Assembly: GCF_001565895.1 (NCBI RefSeq)
Contig: NZ_LSNE01000011.1
Span: 231,358-295,357 of the forward strand
Direction of reading: 5' to 3'
Length of the DNA: 64,000 nt
Source: Paraglaciecola hydrolytica
GTDB taxonomy: Bacteria; Pseudomonadota; Gammaproteobacteria; Enterobacterales; Alteromonadaceae
Part shown: piece after piece, positions 1-10,847 of the stretch
Position numbering within the stretch: position 1 is the stretch's first letter
Layout: each line of letters opens with the position of its first letter
Made by a program: the position numbers and the translations under genes
Notes under the pieces: generated by a model
What the model saw: only the letters and a program-made list of their open reading frames with translations
What the model was told of the DNA's origin: nothing
Database searches by the model: none

Positions 1-1300
1 TATTGTATTGTGGGATGGCGTTGTAGAAACCAACCAAGATGGGACTATAAGTAGCCCACTGGCAGGTGGAACGGCTGATGTGGTTAATATGTGCCTAGAA
101 GGTTTAGTCGATGATAGAAGTTTGCTGTTTTCTAAACCCAATAAAACATTTTGTAAGTGGTTGGCAGCAAACCGCGAAAGACATAACACACTGCCCGCCA
201 CTATTGGTAATCCTGAGATTATAGGCACCTGGAAACCCATCTTGCTCAAAGGTGAGCAGGATATTCGCCTGTTCAATGAAATATTACTTAAAACAGAACG
301 TTTTAACGTAAATGCTTTGGGGGTTAAACAGGAGGCAAAAACGGCTAGCCGGGAATTTTTATTAGGTCCTACGTCTTCGCAAAAAGATTTAGCCGCTATT
401 AATAAATTAATTGATGCCTATACAGTGGCGGATTGTTTGGCACAACTGCGTCAAAAACAACGTCTTACCTCAATAAAATCTATTACTAGCTTGTCCTTCA
501 TTGCAATATTGGCTCAACAAATCTATGTCAGTCTGTACCCCAATTGGTTGTGGTTTTCCTTGCATCTTTTTCTGGTCATTGTGGCGGTGGGAATTTATCG
601 AATATTTTTTGTCGGCACCGACACCAAAGAAGAACAATTTGTTGAATGGCGCGTGTTTGCAGAAGATCTACGGGTACAAATATTTTGGTATTTAAGTGGT
701 ATTTCCGATCACTGTGCGAATTATTATCGCACCACCAAACTGAATGAAATGGATTGGATCGTAGATAATTTAAACAAACTTATGCTAAATGTTGTTCCCC
801 CCGTGGATTGTGATATTGCCTTTGTGCGGCAACAATGGATTTTAGATCAACGTAACTATTTTGTGGGCCAACGAGGAGAAAGAGGCAGAGCAGCATCTTA
901 TTTTCTCAAAGCCAAGCGCCTGCAAAATACCGCAATAGTGTTATTTTGTAGCGCCATTATTTTGATGTTTGTCAGTGTCATTAAAGTACATACTGATTTT
1001 TTTCCGGTTATGTCTACTTCAGTATTTTTTGTCATTATTGCCATGTTATTTATTACCTCTGCCCTGATAAAAACCTTTGCGGTACAAATGGGTTTCGAAG
1101 AACTCAGTCAGCGTTACTTACGTACGGGGTATTATTTTCAACAAGCGATGGATAAATTAGCTTTGTTAGATAGGCACAATCAACAAGATACAGTCGCCTA
1201 TCAAAAAATTATTAAAACCATCGGGATTGAAGCGCTCAATGAAAACGCGGCATGGTTGCAATTACATAAGATGAACGCTTATAAAGTGCAGGTCAGCTAG
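1..1300 (+). CDS. SLOG-SLATT-like membrane protein, 5' truncated by window edge
   Basis: The reading frame is open to the first base, so the N-terminus lies outside the window. The visible start resembles the end of a SLOG (TRPM/lysine-decarboxylase-like Rossmann) domain: a WDG motif followed by GGTADVV. Two pairs of hydrophobic segments follow, at about residues 160-205 and 308-355 of the visible part. Between them lies a region with AEDLRVQIFWYLSG and WILDQRNYF, reminiscent of DUF4231/SLATT proteins. SLATT proteins are predicted 2TM pore-type effectors often tied to SLOG or nucleotide-second-messenger sensors in bacterial conflict systems; that role here is inference. The gene converges on hisIE with only 3 bp between stop codons. 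Upstream partners are not visible. Confidence 0.6.
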   Translation, partial: IVLWDGVVETNQDGTISSPLAGGTADVVNMCLEGLVDDRSLLFSKPNKTFCKWLAANRERHNTLPATIGNPEIIGTWKPILLKGEQDIRLFNEILLKTERFNVNALGVKQEAKTASREFLLGPTSSQKDLAAINKLIDAYTVADCLAQLRQKQRLTSIKSITSLSFIAILAQQIYVSLYPNWLWFSLHLFLVIVAVGIYRIFFVGTDTKEEQFVEWRVFAEDLRVQIFWYLSGISDHCANYYRTTKLNEMDWIVDNLNKLMLNVVPPVDCDIAFVRQQWILDQRNYFVGQRGERGRAASYFLKAKRLQNTAIVLFCSAIILMFVSVIKVHTDFFPVMSTSVFFVIIAMLFITSALIKTFAVQMGFEELSQRYLRTGYYFQQAMDKLALLDRHNQQDTVAYQKIIKTIGIEALNENAAWLQLHKMNAYKVQVS

Positions 1301-1303
1301 ACA

Positions 1304-1924
1304 CTATTTTGTATGTCTAGCTCTTAACACCCCAACTACATCACTCAGGCTCAAGTCACTGGCTTGCAGTAAAACAATCAAGTGATAAAGCAGGTCGGCA
1401 GATTCGTTTTTAAGTTCTTCCAAATCTTTTACTGTGGCGGCAAGGGCGGTTTCAACCCCTTCTTCACCGACTTTTTGGGCAATGCGTTTAATGCCTTTAC
1501 TGTACAAATGCGCGGTATAGCTGGAGTCGGGATCGGCACCTTTACGTGAAGCAATGACTTGCTCTAACTCACCAATAAAACTCAAATCCGCAGACTCACT
1601 GTCGAACCAGCAGGTTTCAGTACCAGTATGGCAAGTTGGACCGACAGGGTTAACCAAGGCGAGGAGTGAATCGTCGTCACAATCGCTGGTTATCTCGACA
1701 AGGTTTAAACTATTGCCAGACTCTTCGCCTTTAGTCCATAAACGCTGTTTTGAACGGCTAAAGAAAGTGACTAAACCTGTTTCTAGGGTTTTATCTAATG
1801 CATCCTGATTCATATAACCCTGCATCAGCACTTTGCCTGATACTGCGTTTTGCACTATGCATGGCAATAAGTTATCCATTTTTTGCCAAGCAAGTTTGGC
1901 GACATTATCTTTATTAATCTTCAT
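1304..1924 (-). CDS. hisIE: Bifunctional phosphoribosyl-AMP cyclohydrolase / phosphoribosyl-ATP pyrophosphatase
   Basis: This fused enzyme performs the second and third steps of histidine synthesis. The N-terminal HisI half (about residues 15-115) shows [20 protein letters not shown] and the metal-site signature DCDDDSLL with Cys residues at [12 protein letters not shown]. The C-terminal HisE half (about 120-205) shows [11 protein letters not shown] and ESADLLYHL. At 206 aa it matches the usual fused length. It is the last gene of the his operon, separated from hisF by 254 bp that contain a dispersed repeat. Cytoplasmic. The call is secure. Confidence 0.97.
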   Translation of the reverse strand: MKINKDNVAKLAWQKMDNLLPCIVQNAVSGKVLMQGYMNQDALDKTLETGLVTFFSRSKQRLWTKGEESGNSLNLVEITSDCDDDSLLALVNPVGPTCHTGTETCWFDSESADLSFIGELEQVIASRKGADPDSSYTAHLYSKGIKRIAQKVGEEGVETALAATVKDLEELKNESADLLYHLIVLLQASDLSLSDVVGVLRARHTK

Positions 1925-1970
1925 TGTTATCTCTACAAAATTTAATCATGTGCCAAAAAGCCAAACTATT

Positions 1971-2125
1971 TACCACAGAGCGCTACGCTCACTGAGAAAG
2001 GCAAAGTGACATAAAGTTAAGAAAATAAACGCTTAAATATTACCCAAAACCAAAAAGTGAGCATGTAAAGTATTAACGCAGTTTTTCTAATCTTTTTCTC
2101 CGAGTACTCTGTGTTCTCTGTGGTT
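1971..2125. repeat. MITE-like intergenic repeat, copy A
   Basis: The hisIE-hisF gap starts a palindromic unit with ACCACAGAG near 1971 and ends it with CTCTGTGTTCTCTGTGGTT at 2107-2125. The termini are thus imperfect inverted repeats. The right end and about 45 bp beyond it (TCTTTTGTCTTTAGCT..., then CTATTTAC) closely match copy B on the other side of hisF. No ORF is carried. It looks like a small non-autonomous or REP-type element inside the operon. Confidence 0.6.
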
Positions 2126-2178
2126 CATATGTCTTTTGTCTTTAGCTAGCTACTCGTTTCTAGCTTCTATTTACTGGG

Positions 2179-2952
2179 TTAATCCCTAATCGCTATTTTC
2201 TGCGCTCTTAAATAAGCTTTTAAGTCTTGAATAGGGATAATGCCTTTGTGAAATACCGAGGCCGCTAGGGCGCCGTCCACATCGGCTTGTTCAAATACGT
2301 CTTTAAAATGAACTAACTCACCGGCACCGCCTGAGGCAATCAAGGGGACTTTGCAGGCTTTACGAATGGCCGCCAGTTGGGCGATGTCATAACCCTGACG
2401 TACACCATCTTGGTTCATACAATTGAGTACGATTTCGCCTGCGCCACGTTGCTGTACTTCTTTCACCCAGTCAGCGGTTTGCCAGGTAGTAACCTGAGTG
2501 CGGCTTTCATCGCCGGTATATTGATGCACTTGGTAGACACCGGTTTCTTCGTTGTAATAGCTGTCGATGCCGACAACCACACATTGTTGGCCATAGGTAT
2601 CGTGTAAACGAGTAATCAATTCAGGATCCGCTAAGGCAGGGGAGTTGACCGAAATTTTATCGGCACCCATTTCCAGAATATAACCCGCTTGTTCAACGGT
2701 TTTAATGCCTCCAGCCACACAAAACGGAATGTCGATGACTTGGGCGATACGGGTAACCCAGCTTTTATCTACCACACGTTGGTCGCTAGAGGCGGTAATG
2801 TCGTAAAACACTAATTCGTCGGCACCCTCTTCAGCATAACGCTGAGCTAGGGGCACTATGTCGCCGATGATCTCATGGTTACGGAATTTAACCCCCTTAA
2901 CCACTTTGCCATCTTTTACATCTAAACAGGGGATAATGCGTCTTGCGAGCAT
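2179..2952 (-). CDS. hisF: Imidazole glycerol phosphate synthase, cyclase subunit HisF
   Basis: HisF is the (beta/alpha)8 barrel that condenses ammonia from HisH with PRFAR to give imidazole glycerol phosphate and AICAR. The 257-aa protein has the N-terminal [15 protein letters not shown] with catalytic Asp11, DITAS near residue 50, and the C-terminal phosphate loops (VAGGIKT, SGGAGEL). Second catalytic Asp lies in VVVGIDSYY. It is flanked on both sides by repeat-containing gaps (254 bp to hisIE, 222 bp to ilvE), unlike the tight spacing of hisG-hisA. The partner HisH is encoded upstream in the same operon. Confidence 0.98.
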   Translation of the reverse strand: MLARRIIPCLDVKDGKVVKGVKFRNHEIIGDIVPLAQRYAEEGADELVFYDITASSDQRVVDKSWVTRIAQVIDIPFCVAGGIKTVEQAGYILEMGADKISVNSPALADPELITRLHDTYGQQCVVVGIDSYYNEETGVYQVHQYTGDESRTQVTTWQTADWVKEVQQRGAGEIVLNCMNQDGVRQGYDIAQLAAIRKACKVPLIASGGAGELVHFKDVFEQADVDGALAASVFHKGIIPIQDLKAYLRAQKIAIRD

Positions 2953-3002
2953 AATAAACCTTATAAAAAATTACCGGCAGTACAGTACTGCAAAAATATT
3001 CA

Positions 3003-3126
3003 ATACAGAGAATGCAGAGAACACCCAATTATCTTTCTCAAAGAGCTTAGTGATATGTTAAAGCCAAGTTGGAGTGTTTACTCTGTCTTTGGCTTTACCT
3101 ATCGACCCTCTGTGTTCTCTGTGGTT
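3003..3126. repeat. MITE-like intergenic repeat, copy B
   Basis: In the ilvE-hisF gap, AATACAGAGAATGCAGAGAA near 3001-3020 is an imperfect inverted match to CTCTGTGTTCTCTGTGGTT at 3108-3126. The latter 19-mer is identical to the right end of copy A. The following bases (CTTTTAGTCTTTGAGCTATTTACT) also resemble the flank of copy A. The interior differs between copies. Confidence 0.6.
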
Positions 3127-3174
3127 AATTGCTTTTAGTCTTTGAGCTATTTACTAGTATCTATTTACGGACGT

Positions 3175-4173
3175 TTAGCAGACCTTAGTTAACCAACCAT
3201 GAGTGTCAGGTGCTTTGCCCCACTGAATATCGTTCAGTGCTTGGCGTAATTTTTGGGTTGTAGGACCTGCTTCGCCTGAGCCTACTTTGATCTCTTTTCC
3301 ATTATGGATAAAGGTGCCAATAGGCGTTAATACCGCCGCGGTTCCTGATAACGCGGCTTCTACACCGGGTTTGGCAGCACGTTCAAGTAGTTCTCTCACC
3401 GTGAGGTTACGTTCGCTAATGGTCATGCCCAAATCAGCCGCTAGGGTCAATATGCTTGAGCGAGTTACACCATGTAAAAAGCTTGAATCTAAACCTTTGG
3501 TGATGATTTCGTTGCCATCAATAAGTAAGAAGTTGGCCGCGCCGGTTTCTTGCACGTCGCCATTGGGACAGAACAAAATTTGGTCGGCTTGTACTTCTGC
3601 TTTAGCTTTTAGGATAGGGCCCAACGCGCTGGCATAGTTACCACCACTTTTGATCATGCCCATGTGAGGCGCGCAACGCATGCCCGTTTCATCTAGTAAA
3701 ATCCGTAAAGCTTTAGCGCCGCCGGCAAAATAGTCGCCAACCGGTGATAACAAAACGTACAACATGGATGATAAAGTGGGTGCTGCGGCTTTGCCGATAG
3801 CGCCTTCCGTGCCAATGTGGGTCGGACGAATGTACATCGAACCCGGAGGTAGAGGTACATCAGCAGCGTATTGGGCCACGATGTCCACTATCATCTTAGA
3901 TACTTGTGCTTCGTCGATGGCGGGCAAAGATAAAAAACGGCTGCTTTGGGCAAAGCGTTTGACGTTTTGATCCATACGAAATAAATGCACACTGCCATCA
4001 CTGTGGCGGAAGGCTTTTAGCCCTTCAAAGCAGGTGCTTGAATAGTGCAATACATGGGCGCCGGGATGTAATTGTATACTGTCCGCAGCCACTGTTTGTG
4101 CCTGACCCCACTGATTATTTTCGAAGGTGGTTAATGCCATCTTTGGCATAAACACTGTACCAAACGCCGCCAT
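3175..4173 (-). CDS. ilvE: Branched-chain amino acid aminotransferase (fold-type IV, IlvE)
   Basis: This PLP enzyme interconverts leucine, isoleucine and valine with their 2-oxo acids. It is 332 aa. The Schiff-base lysine is the K of MGMIKSGGNYASAL (about residue 175). Other family marks are CFEGLKAFR, MYIRPTHIG, the QETGAANF phosphate/cofactor loop and HGVTRSSIL. It sits between hisA and hisF in the same orientation, with 147 bp to hisA and 222 bp to hisF. It is not a histidine enzyme, so its place in the operon is odd and suggests insertion or shared regulation. D-amino acid or aminodeoxychorismate-type activity is less likely given the length and motifs. Confidence 0.93.
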   Translation of the reverse strand: MAAFGTVFMPKMALTTFENNQWGQAQTVAADSIQLHPGAHVLHYSSTCFEGLKAFRHSDGSVHLFRMDQNVKRFAQSSRFLSLPAIDEAQVSKMIVDIVAQYAADVPLPPGSMYIRPTHIGTEGAIGKAAAPTLSSMLYVLLSPVGDYFAGGAKALRILLDETGMRCAPHMGMIKSGGNYASALGPILKAKAEVQADQILFCPNGDVQETGAANFLLIDGNEIITKGLDSSFLHGVTRSSILTLAADLGMTISERNLTVRELLERAAKPGVEAALSGTAAVLTPIGTFIHNGKEIKVGSGEAGPTTQKLRQALNDIQWGKAPDTHGWLTKVC

Positions 4174-4320
4174 TGTCTTTTCCTATTTAGTTAGTTTTTA
4201 CCCATACATGTCACACATTGTTTCATGTACTAATATTTGTCTGCCAATTATTCAATAACGGCTTTAAACACGCAATCTTAGTGCTGGTATTAGCTCCGCT
4301 CGTTTGGCTCAATTTGTTTG

Positions 4321-5660
<1,340 letters not shown>

Positions 5661-5662
5661 GA

Positions 5663-6733
5663 CTATAAGGTTCCTTTACTGCTGGGTAGGGCTTCACCTT
5701 GTTTGTGAATAGCCTGACGTAAAGCACGGCCAAACACTTTAAACAAACTTTCGACTTGATGATGGGCATTGCCCTCGGTGGTAGAAAGGTGCAATGACAA
5801 ACCCATAGCCTGAGCAATCGAATAAAAGAAATGGGGCACCATTTCGGTGGCCATTTCACCTACGGTATCGCGGCTAAACACGGCATCAAATTTAAGGTGA
5901 GGGCGGTTCGAAATATCCAAAATACATTCGGCGCGACATTCATCCATGGGTAAAGCAAACCCAAAACGACCTATACCCCGTTTGTCACCAAGGGCCTTTT
6001 TCATGGCTTCACCTAAGGCAAGGGCGGTATCTTCCACACTGTGGTGATCATCGATGTGCAAGTCGCCATCGGTTTTTAAGATCAATTCAAATCCGCCATG
6101 GGTAGCGATTTGGTCCAGCATGTGATCAAAAAAGCCCACGCCAGTATGAATAGTCGACTTGGCCGTAGAGTCTAAATCCACCGTCACTTCGATATTAGTC
6201 TCGGAAGTTTTGCGCACTACAGTAGCCACGCGGCTAGAAGCCAAAAGTTGTTTTTGAATGGCAGGCCAGTCATTAAGAATGCGGTCATACTTGATGCCCA
6301 CAATGCCCATATTTTCAGCTAGCTGGATATCAGTTTGACGATCACCAATTACAAAGGAGCGGGTAAAATCCACTCTACCTTGTTGTAAATAGTCTTTCAC
6401 TAGCCCGAGTTTGGGTTTACGGCAACTGCAGTTTTGATTATCAAAATGTGAGCAAATCAATACGTCATCAAAAATCACGCCTTGGCTGGAAAAAATATCC
6501 ATCATTTTATTGTGAGCCAAATCAAAATCGGCTTGTGGAAAACTATCTGTACCTAAACCGTCTTGGTTCGACACTAAAACTAAACGAAAACCACTTTGTT
6601 GTAGTTTAAGTAATACCGGAATAACTTGCGGTTCAAAAACCAGTTTTTCTAAGGTATCTAATTGTTTATCAATAGCTGGCTCTTCAACTAGGGTACCGTC
6701 ACGGTCGATAAAAAGAATGGCTTGTTGACTCAT
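5663..6733 (-). CDS. hisB: Bifunctional histidinol-phosphatase / imidazoleglycerol-phosphate dehydratase HisB
   Basis: The two-domain enzyme carries out two non-adjacent steps of the pathway. Residues 1-165 are a HAD phosphatase with the DxD nucleophile motif [12 protein letters not shown] and the zinc-binding [14 protein letters not shown]. Residues 168-356 are the dehydratase with paired metal-site motifs ([30 protein letters not shown]). The fused form, 356 aa, is typical of enteric-type gammaproteobacteria. Its start overlaps the hisC stop by 4 bp (ATGA). Confidence 0.98.
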   Translation of the reverse strand: MSQQAILFIDRDGTLVEEPAIDKQLDTLEKLVFEPQVIPVLLKLQQSGFRLVLVSNQDGLGTDSFPQADFDLAHNKMMDIFSSQGVIFDDVLICSHFDNQNCSCRKPKLGLVKDYLQQGRVDFTRSFVIGDRQTDIQLAENMGIVGIKYDRILNDWPAIQKQLLASSRVATVVRKTSETNIEVTVDLDSTAKSTIHTGVGFFDHMLDQIATHGGFELILKTDGDLHIDDHHSVEDTALALGEAMKKALGDKRGIGRFGFALPMDECRAECILDISNRPHLKFDAVFSRDTVGEMATEMVPHFFYSIAQAMGLSLHLSTTEGNAHHQVESLFKVFGRALRQAIHKQGEALPSSKGTL

Positions 6734-7860
6734 GCTGGGCTTCCTGTGTTCGATTGGCTGGCAAAAAATTGTTTAATAAGGCTTAGCAAGTGCTGGTTTT
6801 GTTCAACATTACCCACGGTAATGCGCAAGCAATTGGCTAAATTACGTTGTTTACTTTGGTCGCGAATAAACATCTTGTGAGAGACTAAAAAGTCCATCAA
6901 AGCTTGCTTTTGCGCGCTGCGGAATAAGATAAAGTTGGCCTTATCATCCCCCACTAACTCAATACCTGGGAAGTTGCTTAAAGCCTGTTTAAGCTTGGCT
7001 TTTTCATCGCTGATAGTCTCAACCTGTAAGGTCATCAAAGCTAAACCTTTGGCACTTAGCGCTTGCTCGGCAATCTGTGCTACAGGTTGTGGCATAGGGT
7101 AGGGCGCAATTACTTTTAATAAAGTATGAATAATGGCTTCGTTAGCCAGAGTAAAACCGCAGCGAATACCGGCTAAAGCAAAGGCTTTAGATAAAGTACG
7201 CAAGATCACTAAATTAGGATATTCAGCCAGTTTAGTGGCAAAGGTACACGTGGCATCAAATTCAATATAGGCCTCGTCAACCACCACTAAAGCCGAATCA
7301 GCAAAGTGGTTTAACACTTGTTCAATTTGCTGTGGCGCAACGCTAGTGCCTGTTGGGTTATTGGGTGAGCAGATAAAAACGATGTTGACCTTATCTTTGA
7401 AGGTTTTGATGGCCTCAATATCTAAGGAAAAATCAGGCTTGAGCAAGGCAACATCAACACCCACATTGCAGGTTTCTGCACTAATGGCATACATGCCGTA
7501 AGTAGGGGGGCAGATTAATATGCTGTCTTTACCTGGGGTGCAAAAAGCGCGAATGAGTAACTCTATGCCTTCATCGGCACCACGACTAACCAGCAGTTGT
7601 TTGTTGTTCACACCTGCATAGGACGCGTAGGGCTTAATGACTGCACTGGGCTGACAATCGGGATAGCGATTTAACAAGTCACTGTCTATCGAATACTCGT
7701 TGGCAAAAGGCGATTCGTTGGCGTTTAGCCATACCGGGACTTGTGCATCTTGGTTATTATCGCTGGCGGCAAACAAACGGCGTGCCGATTCGTAGGGCAC
7801 TAAGGCTTTGAGATTTTCGCACACCAGTTTGTCCACTAGAGTTTGAACATTGGCTGTCAT
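6730..7860 (-). CDS. hisC: Histidinol-phosphate aminotransferase HisC
   Basis: HisC is a fold-type I PLP aminotransferase that makes histidinol phosphate from imidazole acetol phosphate and glutamate. The 376-aa protein has [10 protein letters not shown] at the N-terminus, the SPNNPTG cofactor loop, VVDEAYIEF with the PLP-contacting Asp, and the Schiff-base Lys in [14 protein letters not shown]. The C-terminal Arg in CLRITVG binds the substrate. Four-base ATGA overlaps join it to both hisD and hisB, pointing to translational coupling. Confidence 0.98.
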   Translation of the reverse strand: MTANVQTLVDKLVCENLKALVPYESARRLFAASDNNQDAQVPVWLNANESPFANEYSIDSDLLNRYPDCQPSAVIKPYASYAGVNNKQLLVSRGADEGIELLIRAFCTPGKDSILICPPTYGMYAISAETCNVGVDVALLKPDFSLDIEAIKTFKDKVNIVFICSPNNPTGTSVAPQQIEQVLNHFADSALVVVDEAYIEFDATCTFATKLAEYPNLVILRTLSKAFALAGIRCGFTLANEAIIHTLLKVIAPYPMPQPVAQIAEQALSAKGLALMTLQVETISDEKAKLKQALSNFPGIELVGDDKANFILFRSAQKQALMDFLVSHKMFIRDQSKQRNLANCLRITVGNVEQNQHLLSLIKQFFASQSNTGSPA

Positions 7861-9158
7861 TGCGTAGCGTCTCCATCTTGTAATCTTAACGCCACGGCTT
7901 GTCTGTGGGCGTCTAAACCTTCTGCATCGGCTAAGTCCATGATGGCATTGCCAATATTTTTAAGGCCCTGATAAGAGAGTTCTTGCACGGTATAACGGCG
8001 CATAAAATCGGCTAAACCTAAGCTCGAATAATTACGTGCATAACCGTAGGTGGGCAATACATGGTTAGTGCCACTGGCATAATCGCCTGCTGATTCGGGT
8101 GACCACTTACCCACAAATATGGAGCCAGCGTTAGTCAACTTAGGCAGAGCTGCACGGGCATTTTCAATCTGCACAATTAAGTGTTCAGGTGCGTAAGCAT
8201 TACTCACCGCAAAAGCCTGCTCGAGTGAGTCCGTGAGAATATAACGACTGTGTTGCACCGCTTGCTCAGCGATATTTTGGCGACTCAAAGTTGTTAATTG
8301 TTTAGTCACTTGTGCTTTAACCGCATCGATAAGCGTGGCACTGTCAGACACTAATACTGCCTGTGAATCAGCGCCATGTTCGGCTTGGGATAATAAGTCA
8401 GAAGCTACAAATACTGGGTTAGCTTGAGAGTCAGCAATCACTAATACTTCTGAAGGGCCTGCAGGCATATCAATAGCTGGGCCAGCCGGAATACGGCTAA
8501 CTTGTTGTTTGGCTTCGGTCACAAAGCTATTGCCAGGACCAAATATTTTATCCACTTTGGCAATAGATTCAGTGCCTAGAGCGAGTGCTGCAATCGCCTG
8601 AGCGCCACCGACTAAATAGATTTCATCAATGCCACAAAGCTCGGCGGCGTAACGGATCTCAAGAGCTATTTCGCCGTCTTTGTTAGGCGGCGTACACAGC
8701 ACTTTGCGTGCACAACCAGCGACTTGAGCGCTTACACCTAACATTAAAACAGTCGAGGGCAGTGGTGCACTACCACCTGGAATATACAAACCCACTGAGC
8801 TTAAAGGCGCATGTTTTAATTCACACACTACACCGGGGGATGTTTCAACTGTTACATCTTGTGGATACTGGGCTTGATGAAAGGCTTTGATGTTGGCATA
8901 AGCCACTTCAATAGCGCTTTTTACCTTGGGACTAAGCTGTGCTGCGAGGTTTTGCATGGCTGAGTCAGCAATACGTAATTGGCTCAGTTTCGCCCCATCA
9001 AAACGTTCGGTCAGAGCCAATAAGGCTTGATCACCTTGGCTACTGACTTGACTGATAATGTCGGCCACAATCTGGCTTAACGTAGCCGAGTCTGCCATGG
9101 CAGGACGGCTCAGTAAGCTTTGCTGTTGCTGTTGATTAAGTAGGGACCACTTTTGCAT
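7857..9158 (-). CDS. hisD: Histidinol dehydrogenase HisD
   Basis: HisD oxidises histidinol to histidine in two NAD+-dependent steps at a zinc site. The 433-aa protein shows YIPGGSAPLPSTVLM, GPGNSFVTEAK, IDMPAGPSE and the zinc/catalytic region LLSQAEHGADSQAVLV, plus AYAPEHLIV with the catalytic Glu-His. Length equals the family norm. It follows hisG by 15 bp and overlaps hisC by 4 bp. Confidence 0.98.
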   Translation of the reverse strand: MQKWSLLNQQQQQSLLSRPAMADSATLSQIVADIISQVSSQGDQALLALTERFDGAKLSQLRIADSAMQNLAAQLSPKVKSAIEVAYANIKAFHQAQYPQDVTVETSPGVVCELKHAPLSSVGLYIPGGSAPLPSTVLMLGVSAQVAGCARKVLCTPPNKDGEIALEIRYAAELCGIDEIYLVGGAQAIAALALGTESIAKVDKIFGPGNSFVTEAKQQVSRIPAGPAIDMPAGPSEVLVIADSQANPVFVASDLLSQAEHGADSQAVLVSDSATLIDAVKAQVTKQLTTLSRQNIAEQAVQHSRYILTDSLEQAFAVSNAYAPEHLIVQIENARAALPKLTNAGSIFVGKWSPESAGDYASGTNHVLPTYGYARNYSSLGLADFMRRYTVQELSYQGLKNIGNAIMDLADAEGLDAHRQAVALRLQDGDATQ

Positions 9159-9173
9159 GAGACCTGCTCGCTC

Positions 9174-10073
9174 CTAGTTCATCATCTTTTCAATGGGCAT
9201 AACCAGTATTGAACTGCAGCCCAATGCTTTAAGTTTTTCCATGGTTTCCCAAAATAGATTTTCTGGACTCACCACGTGAATGGCCACGGTTTTATCATTA
9301 CCCGCCAGTGGCAATACTGTTGGGTTTTCTGAACCGGGCAACAAGGATTTAACTTGCTCTAAATAGGCCAAAGGTGCGTGCAACATGATGTATTTGCTTT
9401 CTTTGGCTTGAATAACGCCATCAATACGAGGTAATAATTTGTTGATCAAAGATTGTTTGGCTTCAGTCAGTTCGCCAGCACGTTGAATAAATACCGCTTT
9501 TGAACGGAAGATCACATCTTCTTCATGCAAACCATTGGCTTCTAAAGTGGCACCAGTTGAAACCAAATCACAAATCGCATCGGCCACACCAGCCCGTGGT
9601 GCAACTTCTACCGAGCCGGTTAACATAACCGCTTTAGCTTCAACGTTTTGCTCTTTGAAAAAGCGTTCAAGTAAAAACGGATAAGTAGTCGCGACTTTTT
9701 TACCGGCTAAGGACTGCACACCTTGATAATTAAATTCATTAGGTACAGCTATGGATAAACGACAGCCACCATAGTCTAAACGGCGTAATTCAATATATTC
9801 GTGTTGCTTGCCTGCCGCTTGGCGTTCGAGCATTTTTTCTTCTAATTCGTTTTCACCAATAAAACCAAGATCAACCACGCCATCCATTACCAGACCAGGG
9901 ATATCGTCGTCGCGCACTAACAATAAGTCGATGGGTTGATTGGTAGAATGAGCAATGAGTAAACGATCACGAATTTGTAGTTTAATGCCAATGGCTTTTA
10001 ACAAAGCGATACTGTCGTCGCTAAGGCGACCGGATTTTTGTACCGCGATACGAAGTCTGTTGCTGTCACTCAT
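9174..10073 (-). CDS. hisG: ATP phosphoribosyltransferase HisG (long form)
   Basis: HisG starts the pathway by joining PRPP to ATP and is the feedback-inhibited step. At 299 aa this is the long, self-contained form with a C-terminal ACT-like regulatory domain (about residues 225-299), so no HisZ partner is needed. N-terminal [14 protein letters not shown] and the PRPP loop [14 protein letters not shown] are present. It is the first structural gene after the attenuator. Confidence 0.98.
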   Translation of the reverse strand: MSDSNRLRIAVQKSGRLSDDSIALLKAIGIKLQIRDRLLIAHSTNQPIDLLLVRDDDIPGLVMDGVVDLGFIGENELEEKMLERQAAGKQHEYIELRRLDYGGCRLSIAVPNEFNYQGVQSLAGKKVATTYPFLLERFFKEQNVEAKAVMLTGSVEVAPRAGVADAICDLVSTGATLEANGLHEEDVIFRSKAVFIQRAGELTEAKQSLINKLLPRIDGVIQAKESKYIMLHAPLAYLEQVKSLLPGSENPTVLPLAGNDKTVAIHVVSPENLFWETMEKLKALGCSSILVMPIEKMMN

Positions 10074-10154
10074 GTTTGTTCCCGTTTTATAAAATCAAAA
10101 AGTTAATAGTTTGCTTGCCGTTCATTCTCTTCTTGGGGCCATTTAAATGAAAAA

Positions 10155-10178
10155 CCCCCGGAAGTTGCCTTCCGAGGG
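10155..10178 (-). terminator. his operon attenuator (intrinsic terminator)
   Basis: Read on the minus strand, CCCTCGGAAG-GCAA-CTTCCGGGGG forms a 10-bp stem (one G-U pair) with a tetraloop, followed by TTTTTC. It lies between the leader peptide and hisG, about 80 nt before the hisG start. This is the expected place for a his attenuator. Confidence 0.88.
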
Positions 10179-10199
10179 TTGAGAAAATTTTCTGCGCCA

Positions 10200-10225
10200 C
10201 TGGAAGGATTCAATAAACCTTCCAG
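10200..10225 (-). promoter_or_regulatory. his leader upstream hairpin (pause/antitermination element)
   Basis: On the minus strand CTGGAAGG and CCTTCCAG are perfect 8-bp complements with a 10-nt loop. The hairpin lies between the leader peptide stop and the terminator stem. Its CCTTCC arm could also pair with the GGAAGG part of the terminator stem, giving the mutually exclusive structures needed for attenuation. The pairing logic is inferred from the sequence. Confidence 0.65.
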
Positions 10226-10240
10226 CCTAGACCTGAAAGG

Positions 10241-10282
10241 TTAAGCTTTGTGGTGATGGACGACTTGCAGTGAATTTTTCAA
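10241..10282 (-). CDS. hisL: Histidine leader peptide HisL
   Basis: A 13-residue frame MKNSLQVVHHHKA contains three consecutive His codons (CAT CAC CAC). It starts at TTG, with AGGA 10 nt upstream and an in-frame stop just before, so no longer ATG version exists. It ends 15 nt ahead of the first leader hairpin. Ribosome stalling on the His codons would favour readthrough into hisG. Only three His codons is fewer than the seven of E. coli. Confidence 0.82.
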   Translation of the reverse strand: MKNSLQVVHHHKA

Positions 10283-10550
10283 AATAAATTAATCCTGTTT
10301 GAAAGTGCTGAGCAACCCATGTTGCTTTTAAAAATGTTGGCACTCAATAATGGCGCATACATTATGCAATTGAGGGGCTTATTGCAAGGGTAAATACAGG
10401 GCAATTATCAGGTTTTTGCCTCTTACTTAAAACAAAATCGACTATTAAAGGTCTTATCTTATAAGACCTTGTTTATCTCAGTGATTTAAAGACTTAAGTA
10501 AAAGAGGCGATATAGGTTTACAACTGCTTAAAAAATGGACGGATATTGTT

Positions 10551-10844
10551 ATGAGTAACGATTTGCTATTTTCAGTATTACCTCGTCAGGGCACGGTACC
10601 TATTGCCCATGATGAACACAAAGTACAGAAAGTCTCGAAAGAGGCTGCTTTGCGTGCGCTTAACGATGAAGAGCAGGAGTTACATCTAGAAGAGCGAGAG
10701 GCCCGTGAAAAACAGCAGCAATCGCAGTCAAAAAATAAATCTCAAGTCCCTGCCAAAGAAGAAGAGGCTAGTGAAGACAATCAGCAAATCAAGGACAAGG
10801 ATAAATCAGATAAAGGTTTTAAACACTTAGATATTTACGTTTAA
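10551..10844 (+). CDS. Small charged protein of unknown function
   Basis: A 97-aa highly hydrophilic protein, diverging from the his operon. The N-terminus (MSNDLLFSVLPRQGTVP) is the only part with hydrophobic residues. Residues 35-90 are rich in Glu, Lys and Gln and would be coiled coil or disordered. No signal peptide or membrane segment is seen. I do not recognise the family. Codon use resembles neighbouring genes and the ATG follows GGATATTGTT, a weak ribosome site. Confidence 0.6.
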   Translation: MSNDLLFSVLPRQGTVPIAHDEHKVQKVSKEAALRALNDEEQELHLEEREAREKQQQSQSKNKSQVPAKEEEASEDNQQIKDKDKSDKGFKHLDIYV

Positions 10845-10847
10845 GGC

